A stretch of 64,000 nt of DNA from an archaeon (GCA_028279825.1 JANQNA010000007.1:25409-89408), one strand, 5' to 3'; positions 6,984 through 15,503 are shown, numbered from the stretch's first letter. Notes: generated from the letters alone by a model not told the origin. Numbers and translations are program-made.

Positions 6984-8186
6984 TTACGCTCTCACAAGAA
7001 TGCTTCTTATAGAAGGTGAAACCTGGTAAGCAAACGCTCTATCAACACGTACACGCTCTACAAGGCCTTCTTCCATCAGTCTCTTTAGGATGTTATTCAT
7101 AGAACGAACAGCATGCTGACGTGATTTGTATTTTTCTAAATCCAACTTATCCGCTACTTGTCCTGGTGTTAAAGGATCGACAAGCATTTCTACTATTTCA
7201 CGTTGTGTAGGCGTAAGCTCCTCTAAGAACCTCAACGAGACTTTAACCTCTTCTGATGCCATTTCCGGAACAACCAATTCTTTTGTGAGAGGTCTGCCTG
7301 TCTTCATGGACTCATTAATAATATCATTACATACTTTGATGATCTCACGAGGGAAGCCGCCAGAGCGGCTATAGATAGTATCAATGATTTCACTAAACTC
7401 ATTACCTGTTCCACCGACACTTTGAATTCTCTTAACAATTAATTCCCTTGTTTCTTCTTTTGTGAGAGATACGAGTTCTATTTTTGCCATGATTCGTTTT
7501 CTCAGCGTTTCTAGTCTTGTAAGGTTTTCTTCGAAAACAGGTAATCCTGCCAATACAATGGACATATTGTCAACCTGGTCGCTTAGGACACGAAGCCATT
7601 CTAAGACGTCAGTCTTGGACTCATGGGCCTCATCATACATTACAATCAGATGCTTAGAACGGAGGCGTTTATTCAAAAATCCTTTCAATTGATATATGTT
7701 TTTTATGTGAGGCTTACGGAACGGTATTTTTGTAGGATATTTTTCATTGAATATGTCAACAAACTCTTCTGGTTTTTGCGGTGGTTTTCCAATAAAAACA
7801 AAATCGAACACTTTATTTACACTACCTGCCAGCCACTCAAGCATTGTGGTCTTGCCTGAGCCGGTTGGGCCCACTAGTAGTACTACTTTGTGCTTTTCCT
7901 TCACAAGCCTCACAAGGTCTTCTGACTGTGACCTATATCCAACAAACAATTCTGGCAATATATTCAGTATGAACGGATTTCCTGCCCAATTCATAGTTCT
8001 AAACCACTCTTCCGGTTCTTTAGGCATTTTCTTCTCTGGAATGACTGTTTTTGGCTCTTCTGGTATTAACTGTGCCGGGGCGGGCATCACTTGTTTCTCA
8101 ATCTTTTCTATCCTCTCTTCTATTTTTTCTTCATTCTGGGCATGGGCTTCCTCTATTTTGTCCTCTTTTTTCTCTTCCATGCCCAT
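6984..8186 (-). CDS. AAA+ ATPase with C-terminal winged helix (ORC/ExeA-like)
   Basis: A 400-aa protein. Residues 1-60 are a charged, coiled-coil-like segment rich in E and K. The AAA+ core follows: WAGNPFILNILPELFVGYRSQSEDL (ExeA/TniB- and Orc-like entry), Walker A VGPTGSGKTTMLEWL, Walker B LIVMYDEAHES, sensor region MSIVLAGLPVFEENL, and lid SRSGGFPREIIKVCNDI. The last ~80 residues are a winged helix (LTPTQREIVEMLVDPLTPGQVADKLDLEKYKSRQHAVRSMNNILKRLMEEGLVERV). The plan resembles Orc1/Cdc6 and related archaeal regulators. A TATA-like element about 25 nt upstream predicts a leaderless start at 8186. Just upstream lies the phased TTCAC/GTGAA array, a plausible binding region for this protein. 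Confidence 0.8.
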   Translation of the reverse strand: MGMEEKKEDKIEEAHAQNEEKIEERIEKIEKQVMPAPAQLIPEEPKTVIPEKKMPKEPEEWFRTMNWAGNPFILNILPELFVGYRSQSEDLVRLVKEKHKVVLLVGPTGSGKTTMLEWLAGSVNKVFDFVFIGKPPQKPEEFVDIFNEKYPTKIPFRKPHIKNIYQLKGFLNKRLRSKHLIVMYDEAHESKTDVLEWLRVLSDQVDNMSIVLAGLPVFEENLTRLETLRKRIMAKIELVSLTKEETRELIVKRIQSVGGTGNEFSEIIDTIYSRSGGFPREIIKVCNDIINESMKTGRPLTKELVVPEMASEEVKVSLRFLEELTPTQREIVEMLVDPLTPGQVADKLDLEKYKSRQHAVRSMNNILKRLMEEGLVERVRVDRAFAYQVSPSIRSILVRA

Positions 8187-8202
8187 TATTTATACTCTAT
8201 AG

Positions 8203-8214
8203 TATATATATTTA
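8203..8214 (-). promoter_or_regulatory. TATA-like promoter of the AAA+ gene
   Basis: Read leftward this is AAATATATATAC, centred about 22-25 nt before the ATG at 8186, matching the leaderless arrangement common in this window. It abuts the first TTCAC half-site at 8227, so a protein bound to the array would be positioned to control it. Confidence 0.5.
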
Positions 8215-8226
8215 TCTGTTGTCAAG

Positions 8227-8578
8227 TTCACACATCTTCACGAGATTTTGATCCAATTTCACGGACTTTAGTCTTATCTTCATAAACTTCACCAACTCTT
8301 TCACAGAATTCTTGTTTTGTTCACGAATTTCACGTGAAATTCACGTGAATGTGGTGAAATTAGGCGTGAAGTATATGAAGGTTTTGTGAAGGGTTTATGA
8401 AGGTTTTGTGAACACTATTCCGGGTTTTTGTCATAGTACATGTTCAATTGTGAGTTTTGACTATATAGGGTCTATGAGATTCATTTTGTTTGTGAGGGTT
8501 TTTCACGATGTTCACATGAATTCACGTAGATCTTCACGGATTTTCATGAACTTCACATGAAGTTCACGTGGTATTCAC
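8227..8578. repeat. Helically phased array of TTCAC/GTGAA half-sites
   Basis: About 24 short elements in 350 bp of non-coding DNA. TTCAC occurs at 8227, 8237, 8258, 8288, 8300, 8320, 8329 and 8340. GTGAA (or ATGAA) occurs at 8334, 8345, 8354, 8366, 8375, 8386, 8397 and 8408. After an AT-rich gap, TTCAC (one TTCAT) occurs at 8502, 8511, 8521, 8533, 8543, 8552, 8563 and 8574. Nearly all spacings are 9-12 bp or multiples, so the sites lie on one face of the helix. Some pairs form TTCACGTGAA or TTCACATGAA palindromes. The arrangement of the last two blocks is inverted around an ~90-bp centre. This resembles iterons or a partition/cooperative-binding site, not a CRISPR. Confidence 0.85.
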
Positions 8579-8730
8579 GAACACAAATTTTTTTCGGGTG
8601 CCATCTATCAAAAATCGTGAGCCAGGGTTAGACTTAATTTTATGACTCAAATCAACATTACTTTGGCTATAGTATTGCAAAAGGCAATATTTTGCCTTTT
8701 TAAAGGATTTAATCCTAAAAATAGTCTTTT
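8579..8730. terminator. Two perfect hairpins downstream of the HTH gene
   Basis: This stretch has no ORF. AAAAGGCAA-TATT-TTGCCTTTT (8679-8700) is a perfect 9-bp stem with a T-run. AGGATT-T-AATCCT (8704-8716) follows directly. They lie 15-50 bp beyond the stop codon of the leftward gene at 8731 and are likely a transcription end, separating it from the repeat array. They could instead be part of the same regulatory region. Confidence 0.45.
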
Positions 8731-9033
8731 TTATTCGATTTTGCTCATGAGCCTCAAAATTTTCATGATCTGCTGGAGGTTGGAACCAGATTGCAGTCTC
8801 TCTATGACAAAGGGCTTTAGCTTGACTACACGCAGAAGTGGCTTGCTATCCGGACCTAGGCTGACATCATCAATCAACGGTGCAAGCACTGTTTTCAGGT
8901 AATGAGCTACTGTTGTAGGCGAATAACCCGCCTGTTTGGCTATTTGTCTAAGCCAAAGTCCATCTGGATTAGCTGCCAGGACTGATACTATCTTCGCAAT
9001 CTTCTTCTCATCGAAGCCTTTCTTCCTTCCCAT
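8731..9033 (-). CDS. Small HTH DNA-binding protein
   Basis: A 100-aa protein starting at MGRKKGFDEKK. I reject the track's longer start because CTTTTTATG lies about 25 nt before this ATG, indicating a leaderless message. KIAKIVSVLAANPDGLWLRQIAKQAGYSPTTVAHYLKTVLAPLI is a clear helix-turn-helix with GYSPTTVAHYLKTVL as recognition helix. A short wing (LLRVVKLKPFVIERLQ) and a C-terminal helix follow. The type is common among small archaeal regulators. It reads toward, and ends ~150 bp from, the phased TTCAC/GTGAA array, so it is one candidate ligand of that array. Confidence 0.75.
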   Translation of the reverse strand: MGRKKGFDEKKIAKIVSVLAANPDGLWLRQIAKQAGYSPTTVAHYLKTVLAPLIDDVSLGPDSKPLLRVVKLKPFVIERLQSGSNLQQIMKILRLMSKIE

Positions 9034-9194
9034 AGGGAATAAACTGGACAGCTGTACATAAAAAGATATCTGTGGGTATGAAGTCTGTAGATGCAGAATT
9101 TTGGTACACATGGAGTTTTTGCGAATTTAACTCTCATACGCGCTTTATTCCTGGTTCTGACAGTAGTTAATAAGCTTTTTCGCTATTTATTACT

Positions 9195-9701
9195 ATGCGT
9201 TGTTTCATTGCTGTTGATCTTGAACCAGGTCTTGTAAATAAAGTGAAAGCTCTTCAAGCAGATATATCCGGTCTAGCAAGAATTGTAGATCCAAGTAACC
9301 TACACTTCACGCTGAAGTTCATAGGTGAAGCAGATGAAGCTAAGATCGAAGAGCTAAAGGCTACTCTTCAAGGTATTGCTGAATCTACCCAGCCATTTGA
9401 GATCAATATAGAAACAGTTGGTGTATTTCCCTCAGAAAACTTCATACGAGTTGTCTGGGTAGGTGCGTTTGGACTGGAAAATTTTCATAAAACCATAAGC
9501 GGCGAAAGGAATCCTATTCCACATCTTACCATAGCGCGCGTTGGCTCAAAGAATAAGGAAAAAATCGTTGATTTTGTGAAAAAGCATGAGACTGACAAAA
9601 TTGGAACAATGACCGTGAAGACTGTGAAACTCAAGAAGTCCACGCTGACACCTGATGGGCCAATTTACGAGGATGTAGCTTCATATGAACTAGGTGAATA
9701 G
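9195..9701 (+). CDS. thpR: RNA 2',3'-cyclic phosphodiesterase (2'-5' RNA ligase family)
   Basis: 2H phosphoesterase of the LigT/ThpR family, 168 aa, hydrolysing 2',3'-cyclic phosphates in RNA and historically described as a 2'-5' RNA ligase. The two signature motifs are present: HFTLKFIGE (~34-42) and HLTIARVG (~112-119). The opening MRCFIAVDLEPGLVNKVKALQ is characteristic. Length is slightly short but complete. Its stop codon is immediately followed by the ATG of the OB-fold gene, so the two are translationally linked. Confidence 0.93.
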   Translation: MRCFIAVDLEPGLVNKVKALQADISGLARIVDPSNLHFTLKFIGEADEAKIEELKATLQGIAESTQPFEINIETVGVFPSENFIRVVWVGAFGLENFHKTISGERNPIPHLTIARVGSKNKEKIVDFVKKHETDKIGTMTVKTVKLKKSTLTPDGPIYEDVASYELGE

Positions 9702-10052
9702 ATGAATGTAAAAGAACTCTCTTTGATAGTTGCGATTATTGGCATAGTAATGATTTTTGCTGTATCTGTATTCATAGAGCCTGAACAGGTACCTATTGGT
9801 TCTATAGAGTTTTCTGACTCCGGTAGACATGTGATCATAAACGGAACAATATCTGAAATGAGCGTCAGTGGAGGCCATATATTCCTGACAGTCGAGGATA
9901 GCACGGGCAGTATATTGGTGGTCATGTTTGAACGTGATGCTAATCAAGATGTCTATAACATGAAAGCAGGAAATAACGTTGTTATTGAAGGTCAGATTAA
10001 CGTATATAAAAATGAGCTAGAAATAATAGCAAGAGACATAAAAGAGAAGTAA
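9702..10052 (+). CDS. Membrane-anchored OB-fold protein
   Basis: A 116-aa protein with an N-terminal transmembrane segment (LSLIVAIIGIVMIFAVSVF). A small OB-fold of the tRNA-anticodon-binding type follows: HVIINGTISEMSVSGGHIFLTVEDSTGSILVVMFERDANQ, then AGNNVVIEGQINVYKNELEIIARDI. The OB part resembles stand-alone archaeal OB domains suspected to bind nucleic acid. With a membrane anchor it may face either side. Start codon abuts the thpR stop. Confidence 0.75.
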   Translation: MNVKELSLIVAIIGIVMIFAVSVFIEPEQVPIGSIEFSDSGRHVIINGTISEMSVSGGHIFLTVEDSTGSILVVMFERDANQDVYNMKAGNNVVIEGQINVYKNELEIIARDIKEK

Positions 10053-10073
10053 CTTCTCAACGCTCGTGATAAA

Positions 10074-10718
10074 ATGGAAATGATAATTCTCGCCGGTGGT
10101 CAAGGTAAGAGGCTACGACCTTTGACCCACGATCTACCGAAATGTATGGTGCCTGTCAATGGCCATCCTATGCTTCACTGGCATTTACAATGGATAAACA
10201 AATACAAAATTGAGAAGGTGGTGCTTGCATGCGGATACAAATGGGAAAAGGTAAAACAGCACTATGGTGACAAGCTTGTATACTCCATAGAAGACGAGCC
10301 TCTTGGTACCGGTGGCGCGATAAAGCTTGCTCTGGATCATATAGAAAGTGACGAGTTTTTTGTGCTTAATTCTGATGATATCAACAACGTAAACCTGGCA
10401 GAAATGGCAAAACTCGGTGCCAATACAATAGCACTTAGCAGATTCAGAAGCCAGTTTGGTATTGTATCTGTGGAAGAGGGGCTAGCCAGGGAGTTTGAAC
10501 AAAAACCTATTCTTCCTTACTGGGCAAATATGGGGTTGTATCTTTTCAGCAAGAAAATGGACTTCCCGAAAAAAGGTGCATTTGAAATGGAGCTGTTACC
10601 TGAACTGGCTGCCAAAGGCGAGCTGAAAGCCTACCAACACACAGGTTACTGGGTAACCATAAACACTATGAAGGAATTGGAACAAGCCCAGGAATTCCTG
10701 AAAACGGTTAAGATTTAA
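10074..10718 (+). CDS. Sugar-1-phosphate nucleotidyltransferase
   Basis: GT-A-fold NTP transferase of 214 aa that would join a sugar 1-phosphate and NTP to give an activated NDP-sugar. The signature LAGGQGKRLRPLTHDLPKCMVPVNGHPML (GxGxRx...PK) is at the N-terminus, followed by EDEPLGTGGAIKLALDHI and the metal-binding NSDDI. There is no C-terminal left-handed beta-helix, so it matches the short mannose-1-phosphate guanylyltransferase / glucose-1-phosphate type; the exact sugar cannot be read. A phosphohexomutase is encoded nearby (11687-13003), giving hexose-6-P to NDP-hexose in two steps, probably feeding the glycosyltransferases later in the window. Confidence 0.88.
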   Translation: MEMIILAGGQGKRLRPLTHDLPKCMVPVNGHPMLHWHLQWINKYKIEKVVLACGYKWEKVKQHYGDKLVYSIEDEPLGTGGAIKLALDHIESDEFFVLNSDDINNVNLAEMAKLGANTIALSRFRSQFGIVSVEEGLAREFEQKPILPYWANMGLYLFSKKMDFPKKGAFEMELLPELAAKGELKAYQHTGYWVTINTMKELEQAQEFLKTVKI

Positions 10719-10741
10719 TAGACTTCTGATATCGCTTTTCT

Positions 10742-11710
10742 ATGCTTAGAAGGGCAATGATTGAATTTTCATTAAGAGCCGCTTTTGGTACAGCCGTTAG
10801 AGCTCAGGAAGGGATACCTTCGTATGTTGAATCGCTTTTTACTGAAACAGCAGAAGATTGTTTAGAAGGGCAGCCGCTTTATTTCTATGGACAATTTCTA
10901 GAAGATCTAAAAAGGCCTGAAAGGAGGGAACAACTTTACAGATTATGTCATAGATACAAGAGATTGCATGATGAGCTATCTGGATATACACCAAAGAGAT
11001 TAACACGTGAAGAATACACGGAAATGGTTCCTTATCTGGAAGATCTGGTTGTAAGAGCCTCTGGACATAAGGGCCGGTTACCTTTGGTACTAAGGTTTTT
11101 TTCTACAGAGGAAGAACTGGAAACTCTTCTGGAAGGTACAGAGTACGAGCAAGAAAGTGAGGCTATCGAAAGCGGAGCTGCATGGTTTTTGCCTCCAAAT
11201 ATTGGTATTGTCAATGAAAATGAAAATACAGATGCGCTGTTTCCAAATATTTATGCGCATGAAAACGCGCACTGCGTTACTCACTGGACTGGCTTAATAC
11301 GAGGTGTTGTTAATTCTCTTAAGCGGGATTATGCAACTCGCGTTCCCTGGGACGCGACAAGGACTGAAATAGAGCTCATGGAAGTTTTTGCACACGCCTT
11401 TGATGAAGGTATGGCGCAATGTTATCAGGAAGAAGCCATGAAACTACTCTTCAAAGAAACAGGTAATTTTGCTCCTTTGAAAAGGGCTTATAGAATGATT
11501 AATGAAAGATTATATTGTGCATTTATGTACGCAATTGATGAAAGTCCAGCATGTATATGGAGTGACGATGGCAGTGGCATTATAACAGACGATAGTATAA
11601 ATCAACATGCATTTGGAGCTGTAGTCCTAAAGTTTCTGCAAGACAGGCACGGGGAGGATGTTTGGAAAAGTTTCATAGACGGCCACTTAGACCTGATTAC
11701 CGACTTCTGA
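10742..11710 (+). CDS. Putative HExxH zinc metalloprotein, orphan
   Basis: A 322-aa soluble protein of no recognised family. FPNIYAHENAHCVTHW (~165-180) contains a canonical HExxH zincin motif. About 40 residues later IELMEVFAHAFDEGMAQCYQEEA offers acidic residues suitable as third ligand and a second His. The helical N-terminal half and the segment GAAWFLPPNIGIVNENENTDALF precede the site. It could be a gluzincin-like peptidase or a metal enzyme of another kind. The 3' end overlaps the convergent phosphohexomutase gene by 24 nt. The call rests on one motif. Confidence 0.6.
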   Translation: MLRRAMIEFSLRAAFGTAVRAQEGIPSYVESLFTETAEDCLEGQPLYFYGQFLEDLKRPERREQLYRLCHRYKRLHDELSGYTPKRLTREEYTEMVPYLEDLVVRASGHKGRLPLVLRFFSTEEELETLLEGTEYEQESEAIESGAAWFLPPNIGIVNENENTDALFPNIYAHENAHCVTHWTGLIRGVVNSLKRDYATRVPWDATRTEIELMEVFAHAFDEGMAQCYQEEAMKLLFKETGNFAPLKRAYRMINERLYCAFMYAIDESPACIWSDDGSGIITDDSINQHAFGAVVLKFLQDRHGEDVWKSFIDGHLDLITDF

Positions 11711-13003
11711 TTCTAATCTCTTGAAGAATTCTTCCTTTAACTCTCTTAGCCTTTTTTCGTTGTCTGCTTCTACTGTCAGCCTGATCTTCGGCCCCGTATT
11801 TGAGGCTCTTATAAGAATCCAGCCGTCATGGAAATCCACACGCACGCCATCCATTGTTGTGACGTTTTTGTATTCTTCCTTGAACTTGTGCTTTAATCTG
11901 TTGACAACGGCAAACTTTTTTTCGTCAGAACACTCTACTTTTGCACGCTCCGACGGATATATTCTAATCTCGTCGACTATCTCTGACAATCGCTTATCCT
12001 GCTTGGATAATACTGTAGCTGCATAAAGACTAACCATAAGAGAATCGTCAAAGGGTGCCAGATGAGGGACGGCAAAATGTCCCGCGGCTTCTACGCCGAA
12101 ACATGCCTTGTGCTTCAATGCTCCTTCCATCAGGAAAGTATGGCCTACGGGTACACGCACGACTTTTTTCCCGAACTTCCTGGCCATATCATCTATTACA
12201 CGGGTACATTCAACATTTGCTATGATCGGGCCCGGCTGCTTTGATGCATCCAAAAGTATCAGGTAAGATGTTTGTTCCGCTGACAGTTTTCTTCCGTTTT
12301 CGTCAACAAGCCCCATTCTGTCTCCGTCACCGTCATAAGCAATACCAATATCTGCTGTAGCCGTACGCTTCTTCAGCTCGAGCAACGGGTCAGATACTGG
12401 GTCCGGCTTTCTGTTAGGAAATTCCGGGTCAACAGTGTCAAAAATCGAATCTACCTCAAACCCTTCTTTCTCAAAAAGTTTCTTTGCAACTACGCTGCCC
12501 ATTCCGTTTCCTGAGTCCAATACCACAGACAGCTTTTTTCCTATTGTGGTCTTTTGTGTAAAGTACCTCACATAATGATCCAGTACTTCCTGTGTGTCTA
12601 CTTTAGTTACCTTTGCGCCGCTCTGTACTTCTATACTCTGGAAAATCCTTTCTATGTTTTTTCCTTCTTCTTCCATGAAACCTACACCGCTCTTGTGGAA
12701 GAATTTCACGCCGTTCCACTCTTTTGGCAAATGAGAAGCAGTTATGTATGCATAATCAGCTTTGTTTAATGCCCAGAGCATACCAACACCAAGAGGTACG
12801 CACCCAATATCCACAATTTTTTTGTTGCTGCCGGCGATGAAAGCGTTTTTTAGAGGTATGCTGGAAGTCCGGCCGTCATGACCTATAACTATTGTGTCTT
12901 CACTCATAGTAGAAAAGGCCGCTGCTATCCTTTTCATGATGTTTTCATCCAAATCTTTGGAATAAATTCCTCTAACATCGTAACTTCTGAATATGCCCAT
13001 CAC
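11687..13003 (-). CDS. Phosphomannomutase / phosphoglucomutase
   Basis: Alpha-D-phosphohexomutase, 438 aa, interconverting hexose 6- and 1-phosphates. All four active-site loops are visible: phosphoserine loop ITASHLPKEWNGVKFF (TASHxP), metal loop IAYDGDGDRMGLV, sugar loop FGVEAAGHF and phosphate loop ILIRASNTGPKIRLTVEA. The opening IFRSYDVRGIYSKDLDE is typical. Phosphomannomutase and phosphoglucomutase activities cannot be separated by eye. Together with the nucleotidyltransferase at 10074 it would supply NDP-sugars for glycan synthesis. It ends convergently with the HExxH gene. Confidence 0.93.
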   Translation of the reverse strand: MMGIFRSYDVRGIYSKDLDENIMKRIAAAFSTMSEDTIVIGHDGRTSSIPLKNAFIAGSNKKIVDIGCVPLGVGMLWALNKADYAYITASHLPKEWNGVKFFHKSGVGFMEEEGKNIERIFQSIEVQSGAKVTKVDTQEVLDHYVRYFTQKTTIGKKLSVVLDSGNGMGSVVAKKLFEKEGFEVDSIFDTVDPEFPNRKPDPVSDPLLELKKRTATADIGIAYDGDGDRMGLVDENGRKLSAEQTSYLILLDASKQPGPIIANVECTRVIDDMARKFGKKVVRVPVGHTFLMEGALKHKACFGVEAAGHFAVPHLAPFDDSLMVSLYAATVLSKQDKRLSEIVDEIRIYPSERAKVECSDEKKFAVVNRLKHKFKEEYKNVTTMDGVRVDFHDGWILIRASNTGPKIRLTVEADNEKRLRELKEEFFKRLESEVGNQV

Positions 13004-13051
13004 ATTAATATGAGAAAATAACTTTATAATTCTAACTTTCCAATTATCACT

Positions 13052-15502
13052 ATGTTATTAAATCATAATTTGAGTTGCTCTGTTCCTGATCCTCGTTTTG
13101 CCGGTGCTTCTCCGCAGGCACAATATGAACCTGACAGGAGTTTTGATACGGTTCACATAAAATTAGAACTTGATATTGATCATGAAAAGAAAATAATACA
13201 CGGTACCGCTACAAGTTCGTTCAGATCCATAAACGGATCCAATATCCTGAAGCTTAACGCTGCAGGCTTCAAGGTTAGTTCTGTTACGGATGCAAAAGGA
13301 AAGGCCCTTAAGCACAAACATGGCAATGGAATCCTGGAAATAACAACACAGAAAGTAGAGCCCGGTAACGAAATTGCTGTTGTGATAAAATACAAGATAC
13401 ACAATCCAAAACTCGGGGTATATTTTGTCGGGCCTGACAAACACTGGCCCAAAAAACCTATTCACATATGGTCGCACAGTGAGACGGAAGAGGCGCAATA
13501 CTGGTTTCCCGTACAGGACGTACCAAGCGACAAAGCAACAAGTGAAATGATCCTGCATGTCAAGAAAGGTTTCCTTGCAATATCCAACGGAATTTTGTTA
13601 AGCAAAACCGAAAAGAACAACAAGGAAGTGTTCCACTGGAAAATGTCAAAGCTGCATTCACCGTACCTGATGAATTTCGTTGCCGGAGAATTTGTGGAGA
13701 TAAAAGACTCGTGGAAGAAAATACCCGTTAATTACTACTGTGAAAAAGGAAGGGAGCAGGAAACAAAAAATGCTTTTGGCAAGACGCCAAGAATGATGGA
13801 GTTTTTTTCCAACAAGATCGGTTTTCCATATCCTTATGAAAAGTACCACCAGATGGCTGTCGTTGATTTCATTTTCGGCGGCATGGAACATACAACTTCC
13901 ACAACAATGGCTGATAGCTTCTTGCATGAATCAAGAATAAGAGAAGAGGCAAAATTCAGGGCGGAAGATGTTTGCGCGCATGAACTTGCACACCAATGGT
14001 TTGGAGATTTAATTACATGCAAGGACTGGTCGCACGGATGGCTGAATGAAAGTTTTGCAACCTATTTCTCTGCCCTGTTTACACAGTTTGACTCAGGTGA
14101 TGACGAGTTTCTTTACCAGCTGTATGATAATTACAACATCTACATGTCAGAAGACAAAGACTCTTACAGGAGGCCTATAGTCACCAATATGTTCAAACGT
14201 TCCAACGACCTGTTTGACAGGCATCTGTATGAGAAAGGTTCGCTGATACTTAACATGATACGCAACATACTTGGAGAGAAACTGTGGTGGGCTGCCATAA
14301 AGAAGTATGTTGAAAGAAACCAGAACAGGGCTGTTGAGACACTGGATCTTATAGAGGCTATCAGAGAGGCTACCGGCAAAAACATGAAAAAATTCTTTGA
14401 CCAGTGGGTATTCTGTGCCGGGCATCCTGAATACAAAGTTCTTTATCACTGGAACGGCAAGGAAGCTGTTGTGACAATATCACAAATGCAGAAACCTGAT
14501 TCTCCCATCTATGACATGGACATGACGTTCCATTTTGTTACAAGAAACGGTGTTAAGAACTTTACAGAAAGGGTAAACGGTAAAAAGCACACGTTCAAAT
14601 GGAGACTTGACTCGGAGCCGGTGCTGTTTACAGCTGATCCTGACAATTTTATACTGAAGACAATGGAAACAATAAAGCCGAAAAAGATGTGGGTTTACCA
14701 GCTTAACTTTGATCCAAACGTTGTAGGACGTATAACTGCTGCACAGGAACTTGGAAAGATTGGAGCTGTTGATGAACTGGGAAAGGCCCTTCATAAAGAA
14801 AAGTTCTGGGGTGTGCAGATGGAAATTGCAAAGGCACTTGGCGTAATCAGGACTGAAAAGGCTTTTGATTATCTTGTTGAAGGACTGAAGATAAAGCATC
14901 CGCGTGCAAGAAGATGTGCCGTTGCGGCGCTTGGTGAATTCAAAGACGGAAAGACTGTGAAGCATGTAAAACACTTCCTGGATGATAAAAACAGTGATCT
15001 GGTTCCTGCTGAATCATGCATAACACTAGGTAAAAGCGGAGACAAGTCAGCCGAGCACATGCTGAAAGTAATGCTAGGCAGGAACTCATGGAATGACGTC
15101 ATACGAACAGGTTCCCTGGAAGGACTTACATTATTGAAAGGCGAAGACGCCATAGATATCCTGAAAAAATATTCATTACCGGGTAATTTTTGGAGGACGC
15201 GAATAAATGCACTGAAGAATCTTGCGCTGGTTGGGAAAGGTAAAAGGGACGTACTGGACAGACTCATGGAATGCAGCAAAGACACCGACTTTATGGTAAG
15301 ATTCGGTACTGCTATGGCTCTCGGCGAACTTATGGATGAAAGAGCAGTTCCCGTACTGGAAGAAATGACAAAAGGCCATGAGGATGGAAGGATAATAAGA
15401 TCAGCCGAGGATTCTATAAAGAAAATATACTCATGGCTGGAAACGGATATAGAAACGTATCGTATTACAGAGGAAGTAAAGAAAAAGATGAGGAGGGAAT
15501 AG
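13052..15502 (+). CDS. M1-family aminopeptidase with C-terminal HEAT repeats
   Basis: Large zinc aminopeptidase (816 aa) of the M1 family, related to leukotriene A4 hydrolase / tricorn-interacting factors, removing N-terminal residues from peptides. Motifs are the substrate-binding FGGMEHTTSTTM (GxMEN variant with H in place of N), the zinc site HELAHQWFGDLITC and the Glu ligand in WLNESFATYF. EKGSLILNMIR includes the transition-state region. From about residue 540 the protein becomes HEAT/ARM-like (TAAQELGKIGAVDEL, VQMEIAKALGVIRTEKAFDYLVEGL, RRCAVAALGEF) instead of the usual ERAP domain. TTTATAATT lies about 28 nt upstream of the ATG. The M24 peptidase gene follows 1 nt after the stop. Confidence 0.93.
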   Translation: MLLNHNLSCSVPDPRFAGASPQAQYEPDRSFDTVHIKLELDIDHEKKIIHGTATSSFRSINGSNILKLNAAGFKVSSVTDAKGKALKHKHGNGILEITTQKVEPGNEIAVVIKYKIHNPKLGVYFVGPDKHWPKKPIHIWSHSETEEAQYWFPVQDVPSDKATSEMILHVKKGFLAISNGILLSKTEKNNKEVFHWKMSKLHSPYLMNFVAGEFVEIKDSWKKIPVNYYCEKGREQETKNAFGKTPRMMEFFSNKIGFPYPYEKYHQMAVVDFIFGGMEHTTSTTMADSFLHESRIREEAKFRAEDVCAHELAHQWFGDLITCKDWSHGWLNESFATYFSALFTQFDSGDDEFLYQLYDNYNIYMSEDKDSYRRPIVTNMFKRSNDLFDRHLYEKGSLILNMIRNILGEKLWWAAIKKYVERNQNRAVETLDLIEAIREATGKNMKKFFDQWVFCAGHPEYKVLYHWNGKEAVVTISQMQKPDSPIYDMDMTFHFVTRNGVKNFTERVNGKKHTFKWRLDSEPVLFTADPDNFILKTMETIKPKKMWVYQLNFDPNVVGRITAAQELGKIGAVDELGKALHKEKFWGVQMEIAKALGVIRTEKAFDYLVEGLKIKHPRARRCAVAALGEFKDGKTVKHVKHFLDDKNSDLVPAESCITLGKSGDKSAEHMLKVMLGRNSWNDVIRTGSLEGLTLLKGEDAIDILKKYSLPGNFWRTRINALKNLALVGKGKRDVLDRLMECSKDTDFMVRFGTAMALGELMDERAVPVLEEMTKGHEDGRIIRSAEDSIKKIYSWLETDIETYRITEEVKKKMRRE

Positions 15503-15503
15503 T

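Noticed and set aside
6984-8186. Transposition ATPase (TniB/MuB) of a mobile element
   Set aside because: The AAA+ domain resembles that group, but there is no transposase, no end repeats and no att-like duplications around it; a chromosomal ORC-like role is simpler.
8051-8285. Plus-strand ORFs over the AAA+ gene start and array
   Set aside because: Antisense shadows of the AAA+ N-terminus; composition is low-complexity and no start signal is present.
8227-8578. CRISPR array at the TTCAC/GTGAA region
   Set aside because: The repeated word is only 5 bp, spacing is 9-12 bp, and both orientations occur; there are no uniform 25-40 bp repeats with unique spacers and no cas genes nearby.
8227-8578. 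Canonical ORB origin at the phased array
   Set aside because: The repeat word TTCAC/GTGAA does not match the ORB consensus, which is instead found at 34.2-34.5 kb; any origin role here would be of a different type.
13834-14022. Minus-strand ORFs across the M1 peptidase gene
   Set aside because: Long open antisense frames caused by codon bias; no homology-like motifs and no start signals.
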